Source of the DNA: Sphingobacteriaceae bacterium
GTDB lineage: Bacteria; Bacteroidota; Bacteroidia; Sphingobacteriales; Sphingobacteriaceae
Assembly (NCBI GenBank): GCA_029266635.1
Contig: JAQSWM010000002.1
Span: 310,001-374,000 of the forward strand
Direction: 5' to 3'
Length of the DNA: 64,000 nucleotides
A program made the translations under genes and the position numbers. Shown one piece after another: positions 9,282-18,131 of the stretch; position 1 is the stretch's first letter; each line of letters starts with the position of its first letter. Under the pieces are notes generated by a model, which was not told where the DNA came from, did no database searches, and worked only from the letters and a program-made list of their open reading frames with translations.

Positions 9282-10666
9282 TGCTGAAGAAATTACTGTT
9301 TGGAATTTGTGTTTTAATTAGTATTCAAAGAATGGCAGCGGCACAGGGCGCTGCTCAACGGCCCAATGTAATTATCATCATGGCCGACGACCTCGATAGC
9401 AGGCAGTTAAGCTGTTACGGAGGAAAGAATATTTCCACTCCAAACATAGACCGGCTTGCGAAGGAAGGATTAAAATTTACAAATAATTATGCATCAGAAG
9501 CGATGTGCGTTCCCATACGTGCATCGCTTTTTACTGGCTTGTATCCCGCAAGGCACGGCTCTTTCCAAAACCATAAGCAGGCATCGCCGGGAACTAAAAG
9601 CATCGCACATTATCTGCCCGATCTCGGCTATACCGTAGCCCTCACCGGCAAAAATCACAGTACCAGACCTGAGTCGATATTTCCATTCCAGTTTATCGAT
9701 GGCTTTGAGCCGAATTGCGTATCTGCAACCGACAATTACTCACTGGCTGGCTTAAAAAAGTTTATCACCACGAACAAGAAGCCATATTGCCTTTTCGTGA
9801 TGAGCATCAACCCGCATGCTCCATGGACCGTAGGAGATCCTTCTGAGTTTGATCCTGATAAACTTGTATTGCCGCCAAACTGGATAGACACTAAGCTTGC
9901 TCGCACCGAGTTCTGCAAGTACCTGGCAGAAGTCAGGCAACTCGACAATCAGGTGGGTGAAGTTCTGAAAACGCTGAAAGAAGCCGGCCAGGAAAAAAAT
10001 ACGCTTGTAATGTTTTTGGGAGAGCAGGGGCCACAGTTCCCGGGAGGAAAATGGACTTTGTGGGATAATGGCATTAGAAGTGCGATGATCGCTCGTTTTC
10101 CGGGGAAGATCAAGCCCGGCTCAGAAACGAGCGCAATGGTTCAGTATGAGGACATTACTCCCACAATTATTGACCTGGCGGGAGGAAAGCCGCTTGCCAA
10201 TCTTGACGGAAAAAGTTTCCTGCCTGTGTTTTGGGGACAAAAGCAGGAGCATCGGGATTTTGCGTATGGTATCCACAACAATATCCCGGCAGGAACTGCT
10301 TACCCAATGCGCAGCATCCGTGATTCTAAGTACAAGTTGATACTGAATCTCAGTCCTGAAAAGAAGTATCACGTTAACGCGATGATGAACCCCAATGGAA
10401 AGAAGAAAGTTTGGGATAGCTGGGTGGCGCAATCCACCTCAGACAAGCAAGCCAAATTTATCACAGATCGCATCTTGTATCATCCGGCGGTGCAGCTTTA
10501 TGATATCCGAAAAGATCCGTACGAACTAAACGACTTAGCTGCCGACCCGGCCAATAAGACAATTATCGAGAAATATATCGCCAAGCTAAAGGAGTGGACG
10601 AAGCAGCAGGGCGATACCGGTGCTGCCATGGACATAGATTATGGCGACGGAGGAGAAGGAGAATGA
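9281..10666 (+). CDS. Sulfatase, S1 family, heparan N-sulfatase-like, with EQG metal-site variant, copy 1
   Basis: A 461-aa exported sulfatase with a signal peptide ending near MAAAQ. It keeps IIMADDLDS, the formylglycine motif C76-V-P-I-R followed by ASLFTGLYPARHG, GKNHST in place of GKWHxG, and SINPHAPW. The usual SDNG metal pair is replaced by GEQG in FLGEQGPQFPGGKW, that is Glu-Gln for Asp-Asn. The same change is in the paralogue starting at 20195, so it is a family trait and not decay. The general fold pattern resembles N-sulfoglucosamine sulfohydrolases, but activity on N-sulfate is not shown. It overlaps the previous gene by 1 nt and the following GH43 gene by ATGA. Confidence 0.88.
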   Translation: MLKKLLFGICVLISIQRMAAAQGAAQRPNVIIIMADDLDSRQLSCYGGKNISTPNIDRLAKEGLKFTNNYASEAMCVPIRASLFTGLYPARHGSFQNHKQASPGTKSIAHYLPDLGYTVALTGKNHSTRPESIFPFQFIDGFEPNCVSATDNYSLAGLKKFITTNKKPYCLFVMSINPHAPWTVGDPSEFDPDKLVLPPNWIDTKLARTEFCKYLAEVRQLDNQVGEVLKTLKEAGQEKNTLVMFLGEQGPQFPGGKWTLWDNGIRSAMIARFPGKIKPGSETSAMVQYEDITPTIIDLAGGKPLANLDGKSFLPVFWGQKQEHRDFAYGIHNNIPAGTAYPMRSIRDSKYKLILNLSPEKKYHVNAMMNPNGKKKVWDSWVAQSTSDKQAKFITDRILYHPAVQLYDIRKDPYELNDLAADPANKTIIEKYIAKLKEWTKQQGDTGAAMDIDYGDGGEGE

Positions 10667-11607
10667 AACGAATAGCTTTTATATTATTTTTTGCCTTAGG
10701 AGCCTTGGGTGCTCTTGGCCAAACTGCTACCAAGCCGGTTATTATTGAAGGCCTGGCAGATCCCTGTGTGTTGAAGTACAACAACAAATACTACCTCTAT
10801 GGCACCAGCGATGGCGCCTCTTCAGGCTTTAAGGTTTATGTATCGGATGATTTGAAAACCTGGAGCAGTGCTGCCGGTGTTACCGACGGGTATGCGCTTC
10901 ACAAGAATGATGTGTGGGGCACCAAAGGCTTTTGGGCACCGGAAGTGGTTTACCAAAACAATAAATTTTACATGCTTTATTGTGCCGATCACCACATTGC
11001 CCTCGCCACAAGCAACTCGCCTTTAGGCCCCTTCACCCAAACGGATAAAAAGCCTCTGCATCCGGCTACCAATGAAATAGATCCGGCTTTATTGTTTGAT
11101 GATAATGGCAAGGCATATCTCTACTTTGTGCGCTTTGATCATGCTAACCAAATCTATGGCGCAGAGATCAATAGCGATCTCGCTTCGCTGAAAACGGAGC
11201 CCGTGAAAGTCATCACTGCAACAGAGCCGTGGGAGCACACAGCCAACAACCCCAATATGAAATGGCCCGTTACGGAAGCTCCATACGTCATGAAGCACAA
11301 GGGATATTACTACTTGTTCTATACAGCCAATCACTTCAAAAACCCGGATTACGCATTGGGGTACGCCATCAGCAAAAGCCCGCTTGGGCCATTTGAAAAG
11401 TATTCAGGTAATCCGATATTAATGGGGAGTGACAGCTTTAAAGGAACGGGAACTAACTCGATTGTGCTCGGTCCCAATAATCAATATTATATCTTTTATC
11501 ACGCTCACTTCAGTCCCGAAAAAGTTTCGCCACGTAAAACGCTGATCAGCCCTATGGAATTCATAAAGCAAGGGAAAGGCAAGCCTGACGCGGTAAAAAT
11601 AAATTGA
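10663..11607 (+). CDS. Glycoside hydrolase family 43-like protein, copy 1
   Basis: A 314-aa exported five-bladed beta-propeller glycosidase, probably releasing alpha-L-arabinofuranose or beta-D-xylose side residues. ATG 10663 is chosen because it overlaps the previous stop as ATGA and begins a good signal peptide (MKRIAFILFF to ALGQ). The GH43 catalytic triad is visible: Asp33 in LADPCVL (base), Asp140 in EIDPALLFDD (pKa modulator) and Glu205 in TEAPYVM (acid). WAPEVVYQNNKFYMLY and SPLGPF are further family signatures. The tight overlap implies co-translation with the sulfatase before it. The substrate linkage is not predictable by eye. Confidence 0.88.
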   Translation: MKRIAFILFFALGALGALGQTATKPVIIEGLADPCVLKYNNKYYLYGTSDGASSGFKVYVSDDLKTWSSAAGVTDGYALHKNDVWGTKGFWAPEVVYQNNKFYMLYCADHHIALATSNSPLGPFTQTDKKPLHPATNEIDPALLFDDNGKAYLYFVRFDHANQIYGAEINSDLASLKTEPVKVITATEPWEHTANNPNMKWPVTEAPYVMKHKGYYYLFYTANHFKNPDYALGYAISKSPLGPFEKYSGNPILMGSDSFKGTGTNSIVLGPNNQYYIFYHAHFSPEKVSPRKTLISPMEFIKQGKGKPDAVKIN

Positions 11608-11624
11608 AGAACTTAACACATCTG

Positions 11625-12737
11625 ATGATTTTACGTACCTCAAAATTTATTGCCTTTTTGTTTCTGACCGCCTGTTTCTCAACGGGTGTTTCTTTGGCGC
11701 AAGATTCCGCTTCTCAATTCAGTGATCCTACAGCACCGGTCGGTAATAAAGCGCTGACCATGCCTGCCAGCGTAAAGCCGATCCTTGATCAATGGCTACG
11801 CGATACCTATATCACCTATGGACCAGACGGTTTTTACTACATGACCGGTACTGTAACTGTTCCAAAAGGGCAAAAAGGCATTTACATGTGGCGTTCGCCC
11901 GATATGAAGAAATGGGAGGCTTTGGGCTGCGTCTGGTCGATGGATAAGGATGCCACATGGCAAAAAAACTGGTGCCCCGAAAAAACCAAAGATTGGGAAA
12001 CTAATTTGCCCGACTCTGCCTACAAAGGCGTTTGGGCACCGGAAATTCACTACATAAAAAGCCAAAAGCAGTGGATGATCATAGCTTGTATTAGCCATGG
12101 AGGGTCGTTTATTCTGAAAAGTACATCGGGAAAACCGGAAGGCCCTTATGTGAACATTGCAGGCAACTCTACTGCACCAATATTTAACCACATCGACGGA
12201 GGTCTTTTTGAAGATGATAATGGCGATGTGTACGTGATGGGGCACAATCATTTTGTAGCAAAAATGAAAAGCGACCTGAGCGATATCGCAGAGCCATTCA
12301 GAAAACTAGATGAAAAGCCGTACAATCCTGAGCCTTACCTGGAAGGAATTTACATGGTCAAGGCGAATGGCAAGTACCAGCTTTTGCAAACCGCCTGGTC
12401 TGTGAAGAAGCCAGACGGCACTTATACATACATCCGCCCGGACTCAAAAAGAAATGATAATATCATCAGTTACGACGTGATTGTAGCTGAAGCTGATAAT
12501 ATTTACGGACCTTACAGCAAAAGATACCCTGCTATTTTAGAGGGCGGGCACAACAACCTTTTTTATGGCGCTGATAGCAAATTGTGGTCCACCACGTTTT
12601 TCAATCCCCGTGGACAAAGAGGAAGTGAGTTTGCGGTAACATGCCGCCCGGCTGTAGTTGCTGTAAAATGGCAAAATGGAAAGCTTATGCCGGATGTTGA
12701 GCGTACGGACGCTTTCTACAAAACACTAAAACCCTGA
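11625..12737 (+). CDS. Glycoside hydrolase family 43-like protein, copy 2
   Basis: A 370-aa beta-propeller glycosidase. ATG 11625 begins a signal sequence (MILRTSKFIAFLFL); a TTG at 11604 overlapping the previous stop as TTGA is an alternative start adding seven residues. The signal contains both a lipobox-like LTAC and a later SLAQ cleavage site, so lipoprotein or soluble export are both possible. Triad candidates are Asp60 in LRDTYITYG, Asp191 in HIDGGLFEDDNG and Glu240 in YLEGIYMVK. VWAPEIHYI is the typical GH43 blade. It is distinct from, not a recent copy of, the neighbouring GH43: the base motif is RDTYIT, not ADPCVL. Confidence 0.82.
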   Translation: MILRTSKFIAFLFLTACFSTGVSLAQDSASQFSDPTAPVGNKALTMPASVKPILDQWLRDTYITYGPDGFYYMTGTVTVPKGQKGIYMWRSPDMKKWEALGCVWSMDKDATWQKNWCPEKTKDWETNLPDSAYKGVWAPEIHYIKSQKQWMIIACISHGGSFILKSTSGKPEGPYVNIAGNSTAPIFNHIDGGLFEDDNGDVYVMGHNHFVAKMKSDLSDIAEPFRKLDEKPYNPEPYLEGIYMVKANGKYQLLQTAWSVKKPDGTYTYIRPDSKRNDNIISYDVIVAEADNIYGPYSKRYPAILEGGHNNLFYGADSKLWSTTFFNPRGQRGSEFAVTCRPAVVAVKWQNGKLMPDVERTDAFYKTLKP

Positions 12738-12757
12738 TTGTATTCAAGCCAGAGATC

Positions 12758-14134
12758 ATGAAAAGATTATTGTCGTCCTTAATTGTTTTAGCGTTGGGCT
12801 CGAATTTGTTCGCTCAGACCAAACCCAACATTATCCTGATCCTGGCTGATGATATGGGCTGGACAGATCTTTCAGGCTACGGCAGCAAATCCTACGAAAG
12901 CCCGAACATCGACAGGTTGGCTGCTTCGGGGATGAAGTTTACAAAAGCATATTCAGCATGCACGGTTTGCTCGCCAACCCGGGCTTCCATCATGACCGGG
13001 AAAGCTCCCGCGAGGCTACACCTCACGGATTGGATCGCCGGGCAGAAGATGCCTTTTGCCAAGCTCTCGCCACCCGACTGGACTACGCATCTCCCACTTG
13101 AGGAGACTACCATCGCCGAAGTGCTAAAGAAGAATGGATATGCAACAGGAGCGATCGGAAAGTGGCATTTGGGAGCGAGCGAGAAATATGCTCCCGAACA
13201 TCAGGGTTTTGATTATTATTCCGATCAGGGTTCAAACTCAATGCCGGTGTCGGCCACTAACGTAAACGGAAAGGGAACAAAAGAGATCACTGATGCGGCA
13301 CTGAAATACATTGCCGAGAAAAAAGACAGACCTTTCTTTCTTTACCTGCCGTTTTACGCGGTACACCTTCCGCTCCAGGCTCCTGAAGCCGATATTGAGT
13401 ATTTTAAGGGGAAAATCGATCCAAAGTCAGCACAAAATAACGCCACTTATGCGGGTATGGTCAAAGAACTCGACAGGGGAGTGGGAAGGATTGTAGATAA
13501 AGTGAAGGAGCTGAATCTCGCCTCCAATACATTGATTATTTTTATCAGCGATAACGGCGGGCTCATCGGCAACACGGCTAAAGGCAATGGCATTACTTCA
13601 AACCTTCCTTTGCGGGATGGAAAGGGCAGCGCATACATGGGTGGGGTCCGGGTTCCGGCAATATTCTCCTGGCAGGGGAAAATAAAACCCGGCACTACCT
13701 CATCCGAACAGATCATATCGACAGACCTTTTCAGCACCATCGCAAACATCGCGGGAGCTAAGGAAACAAAGTCAGTAGACGGTACCAGTATTTTGCCCGT
13801 GCTGATGGGCGCCACCCTGAAAAAACCTCTCCACGATAACCTTTACTGGCATTATCCGCATTATCATAACGGCGGTGCCACTCCTTACAGCGGCATCCTC
13901 GAAGGCAATAAGCACCTGGTTTATTTCTACGAAACCGGCAAAAAGGAATATTATGATATTGGCAGCGATATAAGCGAAAAGAACGACCTCTATCCAACCC
14001 ACACCAAAGAAGCGGAAGCCTTGTATGCTAAACTTCAGGCCTGGCTTGCCGACACCAAAGCTCAGCCGCCTGTGCCTAATCCCAAGTACGACGAGAGTAA
14101 GAAAAATCAGAAAGCAGGCGGCGGTGAAAACTAG
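12758..14134 (+). CDS. Sulfatase, S1 family, arylsulfatase-like with CSPTR site
   Basis: A 458-aa exported sulfatase; the signal peptide ends near NLFAQ (residue 20). Key motifs are ILADDMGWTDLSGYG, C71-S-P-T-R followed by ASIMTGKAPARLHLTDW, GKWHLGA, FYAVHLPLQA and FISDNGGLIG, then LRDGKGSAYMGGVRVP. The LTDWIAGQ insert after the active-site helix places it with the sulfatases starting at 7836 and 21587, a group often annotated as arylsulfatase A-like. The C-terminus is Lys/Gln/Gly rich. It is followed by a 106-nt gap with a hairpin before the second GH2 gene, so a transcription boundary is plausible here. Confidence 0.9.
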   Translation: MKRLLSSLIVLALGSNLFAQTKPNIILILADDMGWTDLSGYGSKSYESPNIDRLAASGMKFTKAYSACTVCSPTRASIMTGKAPARLHLTDWIAGQKMPFAKLSPPDWTTHLPLEETTIAEVLKKNGYATGAIGKWHLGASEKYAPEHQGFDYYSDQGSNSMPVSATNVNGKGTKEITDAALKYIAEKKDRPFFLYLPFYAVHLPLQAPEADIEYFKGKIDPKSAQNNATYAGMVKELDRGVGRIVDKVKELNLASNTLIIFISDNGGLIGNTAKGNGITSNLPLRDGKGSAYMGGVRVPAIFSWQGKIKPGTTSSEQIISTDLFSTIANIAGAKETKSVDGTSILPVLMGATLKKPLHDNLYWHYPHYHNGGATPYSGILEGNKHLVYFYETGKKEYYDIGSDISEKNDLYPTHTKEAEALYAKLQAWLADTKAQPPVPNPKYDESKKNQKAGGGEN

Positions 14135-14180
14135 CCAATCTGTGCGTTAGAGCCTTTCTGCCACAATTGTTACACTTCGG

Positions 14181-14201
14181 TTTTAAGCCAAAAGCTTAAA
14201 A
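14181..14201. repeat. Palindromic hairpin ahead of the second GH2 gene
   Basis: TTTTAAGC at 14181-14188 and GCTTAAAA at 14194-14201 form a perfect 8-bp stem with a CAAAA loop in the 106-nt gap between the sulfatase ending at 14134 and the GH2 gene at 14241. It could be an operator or a weak terminator with an A/T-rich stem. No Bacteroidota promoter box matches perfectly nearby; TAACTTTC at about 14232 is one base off. Confidence 0.4.
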
Positions 14202-14240
14202 TTGTATCTATAAACTACAAGTTCACTTACACTAACTTTC

Positions 14241-16484
14241 ATGAATTTCTTTAAGGCACAAATCCTAAAAAGCACTTTTTATTTTCTGCTTATAAGTTCT
14301 GTAGCTGTTGCGCAGGAAAAAGCTGTCAATCCGGGGAACATGCAAACCCGCTGGGCAGCATCTGTAAATGCTTCAAATGCCTGGAAAGAATATCCCCGTC
14401 CGCAGTTGGTAAGGAAAGACTGGAAGAACCTGAACGGTTACTGGCAATACGCAATTCGTCCCAAAGCGGAGGCAAAGCCCAAAACCTTTGATGGTAAAAT
14501 ATTGGTGCCTTTTAGTGTAGAATCAAGCCTTTCGGGAGTTGGACACACGGTTAAACCTGATCAAAAGCTTTGGTATAAAAACACCATCACTGTTCCCGCA
14601 AGTTGGAAAGGCAAGCAGGTCCTGCTTCATTTTGATGCGGTTGACTGGGAAACTACATTATGGGTTAATGGAAAGCAAGTAGCTTTTCATCGCGGTGGCA
14701 GCGATCCGTTCACTGTTAACATTACACCATTTTTGAAGTCCGGTTCACAGGAACTCGTAGTTTCAGTTTGGGACCCAACCGACACGGGCACTCAGCCCCG
14801 CGGCAAGCAAGTGCTTGAGCCAAGAGGTATTTGGTACACTCCCGTAACCGGAATCTGGCAAACGGTGTGGATGGAGCCTGTAGAAAAAGCGCACATCAAA
14901 GCCATACAGCCAGAAGCAGACATTGACAATGGGAAGGTTGTAGTGAAGAATGTTGTTGAGGGAGGCACAGGGTCAGAAAAGCTGCTCGTCAAGGTTTACA
15001 AAAACAATAAACTGATCGCTCAGCAATCAACTGCTGCCAACAGCCCGGCTGAGATTAAGGTCCCTTCGGCTGAGCTTTGGACACCAGAAAGCCCGTCTTT
15101 ATATCACCTGCAGGTTGAGCTTAGCAGCGGAACCAAATCGCTTGATAGAGCCTCTTCCTATTTCGCAATGCGGAAAATATCTACCGGGAAAGACGAACTT
15201 GGCTATCAGCGCTTGCTGCTTAATAATAAGCCTGTGTTTCAATACGGAACCTTAGACCAGGGCTGGTGGCCCGAAAGTTTGTTGACGCCACCTTCTGATG
15301 CAGCAATGCGCTATGATATTGATGTGTTGAAAAACATGGGCTTCAATATGCTGCGGAAGCATATCAAAGTTGAGCCATCCAGATATTATTACTACGCCGA
15401 TTCGGTTGGGATGCTGATCTGGCAGGATATGGTTTCGGGTTTCGCTACCGCTGATTCAAAAGTGCAGCACGTTAGTCCAATCGGAGCTGATTGGAACCGG
15501 CCGGCAGAATCTGCCCAGCAGCACGAAACCGAGTGGAAAAATATCATGGACCACCTTCGCTTTTTCCCATCCATTGTGGTTTGGGTACCTTTCAACGAGG
15601 GCTGGGGGCAGTACGACACAAAGCGTATTGTTGAGTGGACCAAAGCTTATGATCCAACCCGTGTGATTGATGGTGTGAGCGGCTGGGCAGATCGTAAAGT
15701 TGGCGATATGAATGATGCTCACCATTATCCCGGTCCGGGAATGGAGCCGGCGGAAGATAATCCCGGCAAAGTAATTGTGTTGGGCGAGTTTGGCGGTTTG
15801 GGTTTGCCCACTGCCAATCATATCTGGAATCCTGCAATGCGTAACTGGGGCTATCGCACCTATCAAACAACAGACGAGTTAATCAAAGAATACAGCAAGC
15901 TCATAACGAACATGAAGCCAATGGTTTCGAAAGGGTTAGCTGCTGCTGTTTACACGCAAACCACAGATGTGGAAGGCGAGGTGAATGGCTTAATGACTTA
16001 CGATCGGGAAAAGATCAAGATCGATCCCGCATTAATGCGCCGCCTTCATGAAGGGCTCTATGAAAAGCCGGTTAGAACCAGCATCGTGTTCAGAGATTCG
16101 GAATTGAAACCGCAAGCATTCCTGGTTGCAGAAAATTCTGCGGTAGATAGTACAAACATCGCGAAATCAAATGTTGATGTTTTCTCTGTATCAGCAAGCC
16201 CTGTGCAGTTGAAAAAAGGCGACAAAAAGTGGGTGATGAAAACGTTTTACCTCAGCCAGGTGCCACAGCATATCCAGCTTCGGATACTCGGCTCAGCCGA
16301 CGTGAAGGTTTACATCAATTCAAAAGAAGTTGTGAACAAGTTCATCAGCACCAAACGTCATTACGATGAGATAAACCTGAACGATTACGCACAGTATCTG
16401 AAGCCGGGAGAAAATACGCTGCTGGTAAAAGTAAACGATGTTAGAAGCGATTCGCCTTTTGATATAGGTATGTACAGCTATTAA
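14241..16484 (+). CDS. Glycoside hydrolase family 2 enzyme, copy 2
   Basis: A 747-aa exported beta-glycosidase with signal peptide MNFFKAQILK to VAVAQ. It has the same architecture as the GH2 starting at 5560: N-terminal sugar-binding jelly roll (RPQLVRKDWKNLNGYWQY, HRGGSDPF), an immunoglobulin-like domain, a TIM barrel with acid/base Glu453 in VPFNEGWGQYD and nucleophile Glu516 in VLGEFGGLG, and a C-terminal beta domain ending FDIGMYSY. Many stretches are identical between the two, including GTLDQGWWPESLLTPP and MLRKHIKVEP, so they are recent paralogues. They may act on the same linkage in differently sulfated contexts (inference). It starts the second half-cluster after a 106-nt gap. Confidence 0.9.
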   Translation: MNFFKAQILKSTFYFLLISSVAVAQEKAVNPGNMQTRWAASVNASNAWKEYPRPQLVRKDWKNLNGYWQYAIRPKAEAKPKTFDGKILVPFSVESSLSGVGHTVKPDQKLWYKNTITVPASWKGKQVLLHFDAVDWETTLWVNGKQVAFHRGGSDPFTVNITPFLKSGSQELVVSVWDPTDTGTQPRGKQVLEPRGIWYTPVTGIWQTVWMEPVEKAHIKAIQPEADIDNGKVVVKNVVEGGTGSEKLLVKVYKNNKLIAQQSTAANSPAEIKVPSAELWTPESPSLYHLQVELSSGTKSLDRASSYFAMRKISTGKDELGYQRLLLNNKPVFQYGTLDQGWWPESLLTPPSDAAMRYDIDVLKNMGFNMLRKHIKVEPSRYYYYADSVGMLIWQDMVSGFATADSKVQHVSPIGADWNRPAESAQQHETEWKNIMDHLRFFPSIVVWVPFNEGWGQYDTKRIVEWTKAYDPTRVIDGVSGWADRKVGDMNDAHHYPGPGMEPAEDNPGKVIVLGEFGGLGLPTANHIWNPAMRNWGYRTYQTTDELIKEYSKLITNMKPMVSKGLAAAVYTQTTDVEGEVNGLMTYDREKIKIDPALMRRLHEGLYEKPVRTSIVFRDSELKPQAFLVAENSAVDSTNIAKSNVDVFSVSASPVQLKKGDKKWVMKTFYLSQVPQHIQLRILGSADVKVYINSKEVVNKFISTKRHYDEINLNDYAQYLKPGENTLLVKVNDVRSDSPFDIGMYSY

Positions 16485-16508
16485 CTACAATTCTTTAGCT
16501 CAAAAAAT

Positions 16509-18122
16509 ATGAGGATTAAACTTAAGCAACTTGCCCTTTCACTGACTTTCTTAGCCGGCGCCTTTACCGTAAATGCACAACAAAAGCCAAACATCGTGTT
16601 GATCATGGCTGATGATATGGGCTTTTCAGATATTGGATGTTATGGCTCCGAAATTTCCACGCCGAATATCGACAAGCTGGCCAGCGATGGTGTAAGGCTC
16701 AAAAACTTTTACAACACCGGAAGATGTTGCCCCACACGGGCTTCTCTTCTCACCGGATTAGATGCACACAACGCCGGGCTTGGCTACATGACCGGCTATG
16801 ATCAGCACACACCTGGCTATACAGGCGAGCTGAACAAAAACTGCGTTACTATTGCTGAGGCTCTTAAACCCGCAGGATACACGAGCTATGCCAGTGGCAA
16901 ATGGCACGTATGCTCCAACATCCGCCCCAAAGGCGATAAACACAACTGGCCAATACAACGCGGTTTCGATGGCTATTTTGGAATCCTCCAAGGCTCCGGA
17001 AGCTACTTCACTCCGGCTACGCTTACCAGTGGAAATAATTTAATTAAGGCTAATGAGGGGTTTTATCTTACAGATGCAATAGCTGATTCGGCCTCGGCAT
17101 TTATAAAAAAGCAAGCCTCGACGAAGAATCCGTTCTTCCTGTATGTGGCTTACACCGCCCCACACTGGCCTTTGCACGCTAAGGAGGCAGATATCCAGAA
17201 ATACATGAAATTGTATGAACAGGGTTGGGATAAACTTCGTGATGAACGGTATAAAAAGCAGCTTAAGCTTGGGATAGTTGATGCTTCAATGAAGTTGAGC
17301 CCGCGTAATGACACTGTTCCTGCATGGAAGGACATTCCTGCTGCAGAAAGACCACGCTGGGTAAAGCGTATGGCTATTTATGCTGCGCAGGTAGATTGCC
17401 TGGATCAGGGCGTGGGCCGGATTACAGATGCTCTTAAGCAAAGTGGCCTGTCGGATAACACAATGGTGATTTTCCTTGCTGATAATGGCGGATGCGCCGA
17501 AGATGCGGATCGCGGGAAGGCTACACTGGAAGAATTAGGATCAGACAAGAGCTTTGAAAGCTATAAAGGAAACTGGGCTAACTTAAGCAACACACCGTTC
17601 CGCCTTTACAAAACACGCGTTCACGAAGGCGGTATCCACACGCCGTTTATTGTAAGCTGGCCAGGACACACAGCCAAGGCAGGCTCGGTGCTTGAAAATT
17701 CGCCGGCACATGTAATCGATCTGCTTCCAACATTTCTTGCAGCCTCGGGAGCGAAATATCCCTCAACATTTAAAGGACAAAGCATTCATCCGGTGGACGG
17801 CGTGAGCATTCTTCCTGCCATTAAGGGCGAGAAGCTGGCGGATCGTACTCTGTATTGGGAACACGAAGGAAATCGGGCTATCCGCGTCAAAAACTGGAAA
17901 ATGGTTTCGAAAAGCTCAGAAAGGGCGCCTTACGTCGGGCCTTGGGAGCTTTATGATCTCACCACCGATAAATCGGAGGTGAACAATCTTGCCGCAAAGA
18001 ATCCTGCCAAAGTAAAAGAGCTTGATGCCATGTATGATAAATGGGCAAAAGCAAATAATGTGTACCCGATTTATGGTACCACTATGGGCCAGCGTGGCAA
18101 AATGTTTCCAAGAGAACATTAA
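16509..18122 (+). CDS. Sulfatase, S1 family, long arylsulfatase (S1_4-type), paralogue
   Basis: A 537-aa exported sulfatase with a signal peptide ending near TVNAQ (residue 24). Motifs are IMADDMGFSDIGCYGSE, C73-C-P-T-R followed by ASLLTGLDAHNAG, GKWHVCS, YTAPHWPLHA and FLADNGGCAED. The second metal site reads ADNG, not SDNG. The long insert around LYEQGWDKLRDERYKKQ is shared with the sulfatases starting at 3681 and 18132. It directly follows GH2 copy 2 by 24 nt, mirroring the S1_4-GH2 adjacency at 3681-7800. The next gene starts 9 nt downstream. Confidence 0.9.
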   Translation: MRIKLKQLALSLTFLAGAFTVNAQQKPNIVLIMADDMGFSDIGCYGSEISTPNIDKLASDGVRLKNFYNTGRCCPTRASLLTGLDAHNAGLGYMTGYDQHTPGYTGELNKNCVTIAEALKPAGYTSYASGKWHVCSNIRPKGDKHNWPIQRGFDGYFGILQGSGSYFTPATLTSGNNLIKANEGFYLTDAIADSASAFIKKQASTKNPFFLYVAYTAPHWPLHAKEADIQKYMKLYEQGWDKLRDERYKKQLKLGIVDASMKLSPRNDTVPAWKDIPAAERPRWVKRMAIYAAQVDCLDQGVGRITDALKQSGLSDNTMVIFLADNGGCAEDADRGKATLEELGSDKSFESYKGNWANLSNTPFRLYKTRVHEGGIHTPFIVSWPGHTAKAGSVLENSPAHVIDLLPTFLAASGAKYPSTFKGQSIHPVDGVSILPAIKGEKLADRTLYWEHEGNRAIRVKNWKMVSKSSERAPYVGPWELYDLTTDKSEVNNLAAKNPAKVKELDAMYDKWAKANNVYPIYGTTMGQRGKMFPREH

Positions 18123-18131
18123 ATAGCAAAC